Shown piece by piece: positions 27,593-37,135 of a stretch of DNA of 52,531 nt. Source of the DNA: an uncultured Bartonella sp. (GTDB taxonomy: Bacteria; Pseudomonadota; Alphaproteobacteria; Rhizobiales; Rhizobiaceae); assembly GCF_945285465.1 (NCBI RefSeq), contig NZ_CALYQK010000008.1, positions 1-52,531 on the forward strand, in the 5' to 3' direction. A program made the position numbers and the translations under genes. Below the pieces are notes generated by a model. The model was not told the DNA's origin, did not search any database, and worked only from the letters and a program-made list of their open reading frames with translations. The stretch's first letter is position 1, and every line of letters starts with the position of its first letter.

Positions 27593-29095
27593 ATGAATAT
27601 GTCCCCTATACGCAAAACGTTGGCAGTAATCAGTATGTCAACGGCTTTGGCGGGAACAATGATTTTTGCGGGGCCTGGTTTTTCGTTAAACGTTGCTGAA
27701 GCAAAGCCGGTTTATGTCGAAGGCGTCCAGCAGCAGAGTTTTGCACCTGTTGTTGAGCAGGTAAAGCCAGCCGTCGTTTCAGTGCAGGTCAAAAGTGACA
27801 AGAAAAATGAAGATCAGGGGTTTAGTGGCTTTTTTGGCGGTCCGGGCATAGACCAATTGCCAGATGACCATCCGCTCAAACGTTTCTTCAAGGATTTTGA
27901 TGAACATCGCCGCCCACAGGGCAAGTTTTCACAACGTTCAAAGCCTCGTCCGGTCGCTCAGGGGTCGGGTTTTTTCATTTCGGAAGATGGCTATATTGTT
28001 ACCAATAACCATGTCGTTTCCGATGGTACGGCTTTTTCGGTGGTGCTTGATGACGGCAGCGAACTTGATGCAAAACTCGTTGGTAGTGACCCGCGTACAG
28101 ACCTTGCGGTCTTAAAGGTCAGTGATAAACGGAAATTCGTTTATGTCGCTTTTGCCGACGATGCCAAGGTACGTGTCGGTGACTGGGTTGTTGCCGTTGG
28201 TAATCCTTTCGGTCTGGGTGGCACAGTGACTGCCGGTATTGTATCGGCGCGTGGCCGCGATATTGGAGCAGGCGTTTATGATGACTTTATCCAGATTGAT
28301 GCGGCGGTAAATCGTGGTAACTCCGGCGGTCCTACTTTTGATCTTACCGGTCAGGTTGTCGGCATTAATACCGCTATTTTCTCGCCTTCTGGCGGCAATG
28401 TCGGTATTGCATTCGCAATTCCTTCCTCAACCGCCAAACAGGTGGTCGACCAGCTGATCAAGAAAGGTTCTGTCGAGCGTGGCTGGATTGGCGTCCAGAT
28501 TCAACCCGTTACCAAGGAAATTGCCGATTCTATCGGCCTGAAGGAAGCAAAAGGGGCAATGATTGCCGATCCGCTTGATGGGCCGGCGGCTAAAGCCGGT
28601 GTGAAGGCTGGTGATGCGATTATATCTGTCAATGGTGAACAGGTTTCCGATGCGCGCGACCTTGCCCGCCGTATTGCCAATATAGCACCCGGCGAAACAG
28701 CAACACTCGGGGTCTGGCGTGATGGAAAACAGAGCGATATCAAGGTAAAAATTGCCGCCATGCCGAAAGATCAGAGCAAAAGCGACGGTTCAGTGCCTTC
28801 TCAAGGTGGTAATGGTGCGGCTGAAGCACTTGATGATTATGGTCTGACAGTTACGCCTGCCGAAGACAACACCGGTCTGGTTGTAACCAATGTTGATCCG
28901 GATTCGGATGCGGCTGATAAAGGTATACGACCCGGCGATGTTATTATTTCGGCAAACAACAAAGCGGTTAAAAAAGTTTCCGATTTTGTCGATGCGATTA
29001 AAGAGGCAAAAAAAATGGGACGTAGTGCTGTGTTGTTGCAGGTGCAAAGTAACGAGCAAAACCGGTTTGTTGCCTTGCCGCTAGCAAATAAATAG
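27593..29095 (+). CDS. degP: Periplasmic serine protease DegP/HtrA (Do family)
   Basis: 500 residues with a signal peptide (IRKTLAVISMSTALAGTMIF, cut after AEA or near it). The trypsin-like domain has the triad His140 (TNNHVVSDG), Asp170 (RTDLAVLKV) and Ser244 (NRGNSGGPT). Two PDZ domains follow at about 280-370 and 405-490. It degrades or refolds damaged envelope proteins. GGAG lies 9 nt before ATG 27593; a second ATG at 27599 is possible. It follows the ccm operon by 160 nt and precedes a two-component pair, as in Sinorhizobium. Confidence 0.96.
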   Translation: MNMSPIRKTLAVISMSTALAGTMIFAGPGFSLNVAEAKPVYVEGVQQQSFAPVVEQVKPAVVSVQVKSDKKNEDQGFSGFFGGPGIDQLPDDHPLKRFFKDFDEHRRPQGKFSQRSKPRPVAQGSGFFISEDGYIVTNNHVVSDGTAFSVVLDDGSELDAKLVGSDPRTDLAVLKVSDKRKFVYVAFADDAKVRVGDWVVAVGNPFGLGGTVTAGIVSARGRDIGAGVYDDFIQIDAAVNRGNSGGPTFDLTGQVVGINTAIFSPSGGNVGIAFAIPSSTAKQVVDQLIKKGSVERGWIGVQIQPVTKEIADSIGLKEAKGAMIADPLDGPAAKAGVKAGDAIISVNGEQVSDARDLARRIANIAPGETATLGVWRDGKQSDIKVKIAAMPKDQSKSDGSVPSQGGNGAAEALDDYGLTVTPAEDNTGLVVTNVDPDSDAADKGIRPGDVIISANNKAVKKVSDFVDAIKEAKKMGRSAVLLQVQSNEQNRFVALPLANK

Positions 29096-29114
29096 GCTTG
29101 TCGTTGGCTGAGCA

Positions 29115-29145
29115 AGCTATGGCATGAATGTGCCATAGCTGTTTT
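29115..29145 (+). terminator. Hairpin terminator between degP and the response regulator
   Basis: A perfect 10-bp stem (AGCTATGGCA at 29115-29124 with TGCCATAGCT at 29131-29140) has a 6-nt loop and is followed by GTTTTA. It lies 20 nt after the degP stop. The T-run is short, so it may act as a partial terminator or attenuator. Confidence 0.65.
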
Positions 29146-29168
29146 ATGATAATAATGAGGTGGCGATT

Positions 29169-29855
29169 ATGAAAGTTCTCATCATTGAAGATGACCGTGA
29201 AGCATCGCGCTATCTTGAAAAAGCTTTGAACGAGGCGGGGCATTCAGCCGATGTTGCCGGTGATGGTGAAACCGGTTTTGCATTGGCTGAAAACGGCAAA
29301 TATGATGTTCTTATTGTTGACCGCATGTTGCCGAAAAAAGATGGCCTGTCTGTCATTGCAGCATTGCGGGCCAAGGGCATTGAAACCCCTGTCCTCATTC
29401 TTTCGGCATTGGGACAAGTTGATGATCGTGTGACGGGTTTACGTGCTGGCGGTGATGATTATCTGACCAAGCCCTATGCATTTTCAGAACTTCTTGCGCG
29501 TATTGAAGTGCTGCAACGCAGGAAAAATCCGAAAGAGGCAGAAACGGTCTATCGCGTTGGCAACCTCGAGCTTGACCGGCTGTCTCATACCGCCAAACGT
29601 GCCGGGAAAGACATTGCCTTGCAGCCGCGGGAATTCCGTTTGCTTGAATATCTTATGCGTCATGCCGGACAGGTTGTAACGCGTACAATGCTGCTTGAAA
29701 ATGTCTGGGATTATCATTTTGATCCACAAACAAATGTGATTGATGTCCATATTTCACGGTTGCGTTCAAAAATAGAAAAAGACTTTGACACTCCCCTTCT
29801 TCATACAGTGCGGGGAGCCGGCTATATGTTGAAAGCGGTTGACACAAAGTCATGA
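29169..29855 (+). CDS. OmpR-family response regulator
   Basis: 228 residues. The receiver has Asp51 in VLIVDRMLPKKDG and a TKPY switch region. The winged-helix domain shows LQPREFRLLEYLMRHAGQVVTR and ends VIDVHISRLRSKI and VRGAGYMLKA. GAGGTGG precedes ATG 29169. The stop overlaps the kinase ATG by 4 nt. Its position next to degP suggests control of envelope stress, as for CpxR or CzcR-type pairs elsewhere, but the signal and targets are not visible. Confidence 0.93.
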   Translation: MKVLIIEDDREASRYLEKALNEAGHSADVAGDGETGFALAENGKYDVLIVDRMLPKKDGLSVIAALRAKGIETPVLILSALGQVDDRVTGLRAGGDDYLTKPYAFSELLARIEVLQRRKNPKEAETVYRVGNLELDRLSHTAKRAGKDIALQPREFRLLEYLMRHAGQVVTRTMLLENVWDYHFDPQTNVIDVHISRLRSKIEKDFDTPLLHTVRGAGYMLKAVDTKS

Positions 29856-31267
29856 GCAGGGTTGCAAGCGTTTTGCGCACCACAACAGTGCGGCTGTCGG
29901 CACTTTATATCTTGCTTTTTGGTCTGGTTGCTGTCGGGCTTTCGACTTATATGACATCGCTTGCCATTTCGATGCTCACCGACCAGACCGAACAAACGTT
30001 GAATGAAGAGGTTGGCAATATCGAACACGCCTATCAGCATGGTGGACTTCCTCTTCTGGTGCGCACAATTGACCGCCGCTCGCGCCAGCCCGGTGCGTTT
30101 CTTTATCTGGTCGCCGATCCGCAAGGCCGGTTTTTAGCCGGTAATGTTGCCAGTATTGCACCGGGAATGCTCGCCGGCTCCGGTTTACTGCGCAATTCGT
30201 TTGTCTATTCGCGTTTTGGCGACAGTGGCGAGAAGGTTGAACACCGCGCTATTGCAACGGTTTTGGATTTGCCCAATGGCATGAAATTGTTGGTAGGACG
30301 CGATATTGGCGAGCCGGAAAAATTTATCGCCATCATCAGAAAAGCTTTGATCATTGCTTTGACGGCTATGGCTGGCGGTGCGTTGCTCATCTGGTTCTTT
30401 ATCGGACGGCGCGCGTTGCGACGCATCGATCAGGTAACGGCTGCATCACAACGATTGATGGAAGGCGATTTGACAGGGCGTCTTCCGGTTTCTGGAGCCG
30501 GAGATGAATTTGACAGACTTTCTGCCAATCTTAACGTCATGTTGGAGCGTATCGAAGAGCTGAATAATGGCTTGCGTCAGGTTTCGGATAATATTGCTCA
30601 TGATTTAAAAACACCGCTCACGCGCTTGCGCAATCACGCCGATGAAGCTCTTTCCGGGCGTAATAAAAATGTTGATTATCGTCAGGCGCTTGAGGCCGTT
30701 ATTGCCGAATCCGACCAGCTTATCCGCACTTTTAATGCAATCCTTATGATTTCTCGCATTGAGGCCAGTACATCGGTGGAGCATTTAGAAAAGCTCAATG
30801 CGCGACCAATTGTTGAAGATGTCGGCGAACTGTACGATCCGGTTGCCGAAGAGGCCGGTGTCGAATTTGTGATGGGCAGGACATTTGATGCCGAGTTGTT
30901 GTTAAATCGCGAACTTTTAGCACAAGCACTCATCAATCTTCTGGATAATGCAATAAAATACGGCTGTTGTGCCAACAGAAATCCGAAAGTTTCATTATCA
31001 ATGGAAGAAGATGGCGAACATGTTGATATTGTCGTTTGTGACAACGGGTCGGGTATTGCGCCGGAAGACCGCAAACGGGTGACAAAACGCTTTGTTCGGC
31101 TCGAAGAAAGCCGCACGAAACCGGGGTCCGGTATCGGTTTGAGTTTGACAAATGCGGTGATGAAACTTCACGGCGGTGAACTTATTTTGGATGATGCCAA
31201 ACCCGGTTTGAAAGCCCGGTTATGTTTTCCGAAATTGCCAGAAAATAACGAGCGGAACGGCAAATAA
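29852..31267 (+). CDS. Sensor histidine kinase (HAMP-HisKA-HATPase)
   Basis: 471 residues. There are membrane helices near 15-36 (LSALYILLFGLVAVGLSTYM) and 165-187, with a short periplasmic sensor. HAMP (about 188-240) includes DLTGRLPVSGAGDEF. The H-box is DNIAHDLKTPLTRL with His250. The ATPase domain has NLLDNAIKYG, VCDNGSGI and GSGIGLSLTNAVMKLHGG. It is translationally coupled to the response regulator and is its probable partner. The Ala-His-Asp-Leu-Lys-Thr-Pro form of the H-box is shared with CzcS/TctE-type kinases. Confidence 0.92.
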   Translation: MSRVASVLRTTTVRLSALYILLFGLVAVGLSTYMTSLAISMLTDQTEQTLNEEVGNIEHAYQHGGLPLLVRTIDRRSRQPGAFLYLVADPQGRFLAGNVASIAPGMLAGSGLLRNSFVYSRFGDSGEKVEHRAIATVLDLPNGMKLLVGRDIGEPEKFIAIIRKALIIALTAMAGGALLIWFFIGRRALRRIDQVTAASQRLMEGDLTGRLPVSGAGDEFDRLSANLNVMLERIEELNNGLRQVSDNIAHDLKTPLTRLRNHADEALSGRNKNVDYRQALEAVIAESDQLIRTFNAILMISRIEASTSVEHLEKLNARPIVEDVGELYDPVAEEAGVEFVMGRTFDAELLLNRELLAQALINLLDNAIKYGCCANRNPKVSLSMEEDGEHVDIVVCDNGSGIAPEDRKRVTKRFVRLEESRTKPGSGIGLSLTNAVMKLHGGELILDDAKPGLKARLCFPKLPENNERNGK

Positions 31268-31457
31268 TAGCTATATTTGCCTGTCTCTTTACGCCGAGCA
31301 GAACCAGCAATTAAAAGTTTTTTTGCTGTAAAACAGTCTATTGACGCATGAACGCTTTGGTTTTTCATCGCCGATTGTAAACAAATAGTTTTCAATAATT
31401 TGAAATTGGCGTTAAATAATTTGCAGCTTTAAGAAAAAATCGGGATGAGGCACGCCA

Positions 31458-34379
31458 ATGCAGCAAGTTTTCTGGAACGCTTCTTTGAAGCATTTGACTC
31501 CCCTTAATAATGAAGGAGCACATTGGCTTGCCGACTTGGTAGAAAATGCCCGCAATAATAAGCTGGACGAGCTTGCGAACGCATTGGAAAAGGGGAATGG
31601 ACAAGCGCAATTTCTTGCCACCGTCATGACTCTATCACCCTTTTTGCGCGAGACATTTATAAGAAATCCGGTGTTTATCGCGCCACTTCTTCATGAAAAT
31701 ATCGCTACACGATTGCATCAGCTGCTTGACGAAATAATAAATCTCGACAGAGCTCAAAATGTTACCGAAGCAAGCTTGATGGCCGCATTACGGCGTAAAA
31801 AACTCGAATCCCATGTGCTCATTGCATTAGCTGATCTTGGCGGGCTGTTTACCAGTGCAATGACATCGGAATTTTTGACACGTCTGGCTGAGGCTACGCT
31901 TGGTGCCGCCGTGCGTTTTTTGTTGCGTGAAACGCATAGCCAAGGCAAAATTACGCTTGCCGATTTTGACAATCCGGAAAAAGATTGTGGCCTTGTTGTT
32001 CTGGGTATGGGGAAATTGGGTGCGCGTGAACTCAATTATTCTTCCGATATTGATCTTATTGTTTTTATCGATGAAATGTCGCCCCATATTGGTGACCAAT
32101 ATGAAAGTGTTGATGTCTTTTCCAAGATGATGCGCCGCTTAATCCGCATTATGCAAGAACGCACTGCTGACGGTTATGTTTTTCGCGTCGATTTGCGGTT
32201 GCGACCTGATCCGGGGTCAACACCGCTGGCGCTGCCGATAAGTGCCGCACTGCATTATTATGAAAGTCGTGGTCAAAATTGGGAACGGGCAGCGATGATT
32301 AAAGCGCGACCGGTCGTTGGTGATCTTAAAGCAGGCGAGGCGGTGATTGGCGAACTGGCACCTTATATCTGGCGCAAATATCTCGATTATGCAGCTATTG
32401 CCGATATCCATTCGATCAAGCGACAAATTCATGCCTATAAGGGGCATGGTGAAATTGCAGTACGTGGCCACAACGTGAAACTCGGGCGGGGCGGCATCCG
32501 CGAAATAGAGTTTTTTGTCCAGACCCAGCAGTTGATTGCTGGCGGGCGGTTTCCCGAAATTCGCGGCCGTCGCACCGTTGATATGCTGGCCGAACTTTGT
32601 GCACTCGGTTGGATAAACAGCGAAACGCGCGATGTTCTTGCTGAAAAATATGATTTTTTGCGCAATGTCGAGCATCGTATCCAGATGCTCGAAGACGAGC
32701 AAACCCATATCTTGCCCGAAGATGACGAGGTTTTTTTCAGCGTTGCCTATATGATGGGTTATTCGGATGCCAAAAAGTTTACTGATGATTTTCTTGAATG
32801 TTTGCGAACGGTTGAAAAACATTACGCGGCTTTGTTCGAGCAAGAAAAAGAGTTGGGGTCGGATGCAGGAAATCTTGTCTTTACCGGCGAAGACGATGAC
32901 CCCGATACATTGGCAACGCTTGCAAAACTCGGCTTTTCACGACCTAGCGATATTTGCCGTATCATTCGCACCTGGCATTTCGGGCGTTATCGGGCAACAC
33001 AATCAGCCGAAGCACGCGAACGATTAACCGAGCTTACACCAGCCCTTCTCAAAGCGTTTGGAGCAACGAAACGCGCTGATGAAGCATTATCGCGTTTCGA
33101 TGCGTTTTTACAGGGCTTGCCATCGGGCATTCAGCTTTTCAGTTTATTACAATCCAACCCATCATTACTTGACATGCTGGTTCTTATTATGAGCTCTGCG
33201 CCACGGCTAGCCGATATTATTACGCGCAAGCCCCATATTTTTGACGGCATGCTCGATCCGGCCATTTTTTCGGAACTGCCGACAAAAACCTATCTTGAAA
33301 ACCGGCTCGAGTTTTTCTTGAGTGGCGTTTCCAATTATGAAGATATACTCGATCAATTGCGGCTGTTTGCCAATGAACAGCGATTTCTTATCGGTATCAG
33401 ACTTCTTAATGGCAGTATTGAAGGCGAGCGTGCTGGCCGCGCCTTTACCGACCTTGCCGATCTGATGATTGCCAAAACTCTTGCGGCTGTCGAAGAAGAA
33501 TTTCGCCGTGTTCACGGCTTTGTCAAAGATGGTCGTGTCGGCATACTCGGCATGGGCAAACTTGGCAGTTTTGAACTGACAGCAGGGTCTGATCTCGACC
33601 TTATTTTGCTTTATGATTATGATGAAAATGCCGAAATGTCAGATGGCGAAAAGCCGCTCTATATTTCCCAATACTATATGCGCTTGACGCAACGGCTTGT
33701 TTCGGCTTTGTCGGTGCCGATGGGCGAGGGTGTTCTTTACGACGTTGATCTGCGGCTTCGTCCTTCCGGCAATAAAGGGCCGGTCGCCGTTCCTTTTACG
33801 GCATTTGGAAAATATCAGCGCAACGAAGCCTGGGTCTGGGAGCATCTTGCTTTGACGCGCGCCCGTGCTGTTGCCGGAGACCCGTTGTTTTTACAACGAC
33901 TGGAAGACGAGGTTAGGGCGATTATTGCTCTAAAGCGTGAGCGAAAATCAGTTGCTGGCGACGTGCGTGATATGCGGCAATTGATTGAACAGGAAAAGCC
34001 CCCGTTAAACATCTGGGATTTCAAAACGATGCGTGGCGGGCAGGTCGACCTTGAATTTATCGCGCAATTTGCCTTAATTACCCATCAGAGCCAATTTGTG
34101 ATCGGTCGCACAACAGGCGAAGTTTTGGTAAATTTACCAGAATCGTTCCTTGATCTCACATCGATTGGCGAGCTTCACCATGCTTACCGGATATATACAA
34201 ATTTGAGCCAGATTATGCGTCTTTGCCTCAATGACAAGCTCAATCCGGATGACATGCCACCCGGTTTTGCCGATCTTTTGCAACGAACAGCTGGCGAACC
34301 GGATCTCCAACGTGTGCAAAGTCTTATCGCTGATGCTGCCAAAACCGTGACCGAAATATTTGATCGGGTTGTCGTGTGA
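31458..34379 (+). CDS. glnE: Glutamine synthetase adenylyltransferase/deadenylase
   Basis: 973 residues, the full length for GlnE. Two nucleotidyltransferase domains are visible, each opening with GMGKLG: the first near 183 (ELNYSSDIDLIVF) removes AMP from glutamine synthetase and the second near 698 (ELTAGSDLDLILLYD) adds it. The middle and C-terminal parts are helical and bind PII. GlnE adjusts nitrogen assimilation in the cytosol. It follows the kinase by 190 nt, the same gene order as in rhizobia. Confidence 0.97.
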   Translation: MQQVFWNASLKHLTPLNNEGAHWLADLVENARNNKLDELANALEKGNGQAQFLATVMTLSPFLRETFIRNPVFIAPLLHENIATRLHQLLDEIINLDRAQNVTEASLMAALRRKKLESHVLIALADLGGLFTSAMTSEFLTRLAEATLGAAVRFLLRETHSQGKITLADFDNPEKDCGLVVLGMGKLGARELNYSSDIDLIVFIDEMSPHIGDQYESVDVFSKMMRRLIRIMQERTADGYVFRVDLRLRPDPGSTPLALPISAALHYYESRGQNWERAAMIKARPVVGDLKAGEAVIGELAPYIWRKYLDYAAIADIHSIKRQIHAYKGHGEIAVRGHNVKLGRGGIREIEFFVQTQQLIAGGRFPEIRGRRTVDMLAELCALGWINSETRDVLAEKYDFLRNVEHRIQMLEDEQTHILPEDDEVFFSVAYMMGYSDAKKFTDDFLECLRTVEKHYAALFEQEKELGSDAGNLVFTGEDDDPDTLATLAKLGFSRPSDICRIIRTWHFGRYRATQSAEARERLTELTPALLKAFGATKRADEALSRFDAFLQGLPSGIQLFSLLQSNPSLLDMLVLIMSSAPRLADIITRKPHIFDGMLDPAIFSELPTKTYLENRLEFFLSGVSNYEDILDQLRLFANEQRFLIGIRLLNGSIEGERAGRAFTDLADLMIAKTLAAVEEEFRRVHGFVKDGRVGILGMGKLGSFELTAGSDLDLILLYDYDENAEMSDGEKPLYISQYYMRLTQRLVSALSVPMGEGVLYDVDLRLRPSGNKGPVAVPFTAFGKYQRNEAWVWEHLALTRARAVAGDPLFLQRLEDEVRAIIALKRERKSVAGDVRDMRQLIEQEKPPLNIWDFKTMRGGQVDLEFIAQFALITHQSQFVIGRTTGEVLVNLPESFLDLTSIGELHHAYRIYTNLSQIMRLCLNDKLNPDDMPPGFADLLQRTAGEPDLQRVQSLIADAAKTVTEIFDRVVV

Positions 34380-34425
34380 TGGTGTCTAGACCATGCCTAT
34401 CGATATAGAAAAGATTTAAAGCGTC

Positions 34426-34439
34426 GGGGGCAGACCCCC
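34426..34439. repeat. Short G/C inverted repeat after glnE
   Basis: GGGGG-CAGA-CCCCC lies between the convergent glnE and pleC-like genes. It is GC-strong for this AT-rich region but has no T-run, so it is at most a weak terminator for either gene. Confidence 0.35.
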
Positions 34440-34537
34440 CGTGCACTATGGCCGACATTTGAAGTGCGAGCCGCATCAAACCGGACTGCATTACAGTTAT
34501 TTTGATAGAATAAGTCATGTGAAAGAAAATATGCCGG

Positions 34538-36856
34538 TTATTTTTTCTGTTTGACAGGCAAAATAATTGTCACGACCGTTCCTTCGCCTTCTTTTGATTG
34601 AATGTCGAGTTCGCCACCATGTAGCTCGACCAGTGAACGGGAAATGGCAAGGCCTAAACCGGAACCTGCATGGGTTTTGGTAAATTGGTTTTCAACCTGT
34701 TCAAATGGCTGGCACAGCTTGGCAATTGCCGCTTCGGGACTGCCGACACCGGTGTCTGAAAAAATAAAGACAAGTCTATCATCTTCCTGATAGCCTTTTA
34801 CGTCGATATGGCCACCAGACGGGGTAAATTTGACGGCATTGGACAAGATATTCAAAAATACCTGATGAATTGCCCTACGGTCGATATCACCATGGAGTTT
34901 CGGTGTTATATCGGCACTAAGTGTTATGGATTTTTCCTGTGCTTGTGGTGTCAATGTGCGCAAGGTTTCACTAATGATCGGCTCCAGGTCGGCATTTTCA
35001 CTTGAAAGAGTGAAACGACCGGCTTCAATTTTTGACATATCAAGTATGTCGTTAATCAGCGTCAGCAAATGGGTTCCGGAATTGTGAATATCGTTCATAT
35101 ATTCGGCGTAGCGTTCCGAACCAAGCGGGCCGAACGTTGCCTGTATCATCATTTCTGAAAAACCGATAATAGCATTAAGAGGCGTTCTCAATTCATGTGA
35201 CATATTGGCAAGAAATTCGGATTTTGCTTTATTGGCACTTTCTGCGCGTTCTTTTTCCGATTGCAGACTTTCATTGAGTTTTTCAACTTCCGTTGCACGT
35301 TGTTGGGCGTTCTGGCGGGCAAGTTTGAGTTCCTGAATAAAAGAATAAAGTCTTCTTTCACTGTCTTCCAGGCTTTTTTGCTGTTGCTTAAGTTCGGAAA
35401 TATCGGTGCCGACCGATACCAGACCGCCATCCTGAGTGCGCCTTTCGTTGATTTTGAGCCAACTGCCATCGGCCATCTGGCGAATGCTGGTAAAATTGCC
35501 CGTATCATCATGTTCGAGTGACATTTCATTGATTGCAGGCTTGGCCATTGCTTCAACAGTTACACGCTGGACACCGGGTTGCAGCATATGGTCGGGAAGC
35601 GACGCATATTCGCGGAATTTGCTGTTTGACATGACAAGACGCCCTTCCGAATCCCAAAGGACGAAAGATTCTGAGATATTTTCAATAGCATCGCGAATAC
35701 GAAGATCGGCCTGAGCGGTTTGTTCGGCAAACTGATGTTGCTCGCTTATATCAAAAGAAATGCCGACAAGATGGGCTTCCTCTTCTTGGGCTACTTCAGC
35801 GCGAATACGCATCCAGACGTAATGACCGTCGGCATGGCGCATCGGAATATTAATGTCGATATGATCTTTTTCTCCGTTCATTAACCCTCGTGCCAATTCG
35901 TAAAGATCGGCATCAGCCGGATTAATAATCGAAGTAATTTCCGAGATGGAAAGAAGCTCGTCTTTGGGTTTGAAACCGAGCATCTCATACATTGAACGCG
36001 ACCAGTAAACCCGTCCGCTTGCCATGTTCCAGTCCCAAAGGCCGCAGCGCCCGCGCATCATTGCCATGTCAATACGGTTCTGGATTTTTTCAGAGATAAT
36101 GTCGGTGTTTCTTATGCGGGCAGCCTGAGCATAATAAGCGTATAAAATTGCCAGTATGACACCGACAGTACCGCCAAATATGGTGATATTGACTGAAACA
36201 GTTTTTCGCCATTCCAGATACATCTGTTCGGTTTCTTCGCCGACAAATATACCGAATTTTCCATGTCCGGCCTGATCAAATGAGGCCAGAGACGATTTGC
36301 CGTCAATTTTCACCTTCATTACACCGGCACTTCGCCCCAGTACAAATAATGCCTGACTGTCGGCAACAGAGTCGGCCAGTGAATGCCCGATAAGCGGTTC
36401 CATGCCCGATGCTGCAACGACATTGCCTTGATCATCGACAATGGCAATACGTGCCGCACTATCAATCAAACCTTGCGAGCGGAAGTCGAGCAGAATGTTC
36501 TGTAATTCACTATTCGAGAGAGGAACATTATCATTCTGTTGTTTTTCAAAAACCGCCCTGTCGACCATATTGCCGATATGACCGGCGGCAAGCGTCAATG
36601 CCGATCGCGTTGTTAAATCGATATTCTGTCGCCATTCATAAAGAAGAACAAGGCGCGTTGCCGCAAGCAGGACAAGAAAGGTCAGAATGATAAGAGGGAC
36701 TGCACGCCGCATCCATGGTTCTATGGCCAGCAATCTTTTGTAAGCGTTGCCAGAAAGCAAATCGACATGCGCCGACCCACCCTTGCGCCGCTTATGCGAA
36801 GGCTTTGAATCGACAAACGTCCCTGTGGGCGCGTCAACCGCGTCCAAATTCGCCAT
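34538..36856 (-). CDS. pleC: PleC-like PAS sensor histidine kinase
   Basis: 772 residues. Membrane helices near 54-75 and 218-245 flank a periplasmic domain. Two PAS domains follow (about 255-375, with MRGRCGLWDWNMASGRVYWS, and 385-500), then a coiled coil (about 495-540), HisKA with His554 in MSHELRTPLNAIIGFSE, and an ATPase domain with FLNILSNAVKFTPSGG and GSGLGLAISRSLVELHGG. The H-box is the PleC/DivJ form, and glnE-pleC adjacency is known in Sinorhizobium, so I infer the cell-cycle kinase/phosphatase acting on DivK. The symbol is likely but not certain. Confidence 0.8.
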   Translation of the reverse strand: MANLDAVDAPTGTFVDSKPSHKRRKGGSAHVDLLSGNAYKRLLAIEPWMRRAVPLIILTFLVLLAATRLVLLYEWRQNIDLTTRSALTLAAGHIGNMVDRAVFEKQQNDNVPLSNSELQNILLDFRSQGLIDSAARIAIVDDQGNVVAASGMEPLIGHSLADSVADSQALFVLGRSAGVMKVKIDGKSSLASFDQAGHGKFGIFVGEETEQMYLEWRKTVSVNITIFGGTVGVILAILYAYYAQAARIRNTDIISEKIQNRIDMAMMRGRCGLWDWNMASGRVYWSRSMYEMLGFKPKDELLSISEITSIINPADADLYELARGLMNGEKDHIDINIPMRHADGHYVWMRIRAEVAQEEEAHLVGISFDISEQHQFAEQTAQADLRIRDAIENISESFVLWDSEGRLVMSNSKFREYASLPDHMLQPGVQRVTVEAMAKPAINEMSLEHDDTGNFTSIRQMADGSWLKINERRTQDGGLVSVGTDISELKQQQKSLEDSERRLYSFIQELKLARQNAQQRATEVEKLNESLQSEKERAESANKAKSEFLANMSHELRTPLNAIIGFSEMMIQATFGPLGSERYAEYMNDIHNSGTHLLTLINDILDMSKIEAGRFTLSSENADLEPIISETLRTLTPQAQEKSITLSADITPKLHGDIDRRAIHQVFLNILSNAVKFTPSGGHIDVKGYQEDDRLVFIFSDTGVGSPEAAIAKLCQPFEQVENQFTKTHAGSGLGLAISRSLVELHGGELDIQSKEGEGTVVTIILPVKQKK

Positions 36857-37135
36857 TTCTGGCTCCCTCTAATATTAACGGATTAACCGGAGAACTGATT
36901 CGGTACGCAAAACACCCGAACGAGGCCAATGAATCAAAACTGATTCGTCCTGTCCAGCTTTTTTTTGCCAAAAACCACTTTTCATCGTTCAAACATATTA
37001 TAAAAGCTTTAAGAATATTTTAACGCTATTTTGAACGTAAAACATTCAAGCCAGACCTTCAGGAAGTGCGACGAACTCATTGTTTTTTCGTTAGAAAAAA
37101 GGCGGAAACAGTGTTGCTCCGCCCCTTTAACGAAA

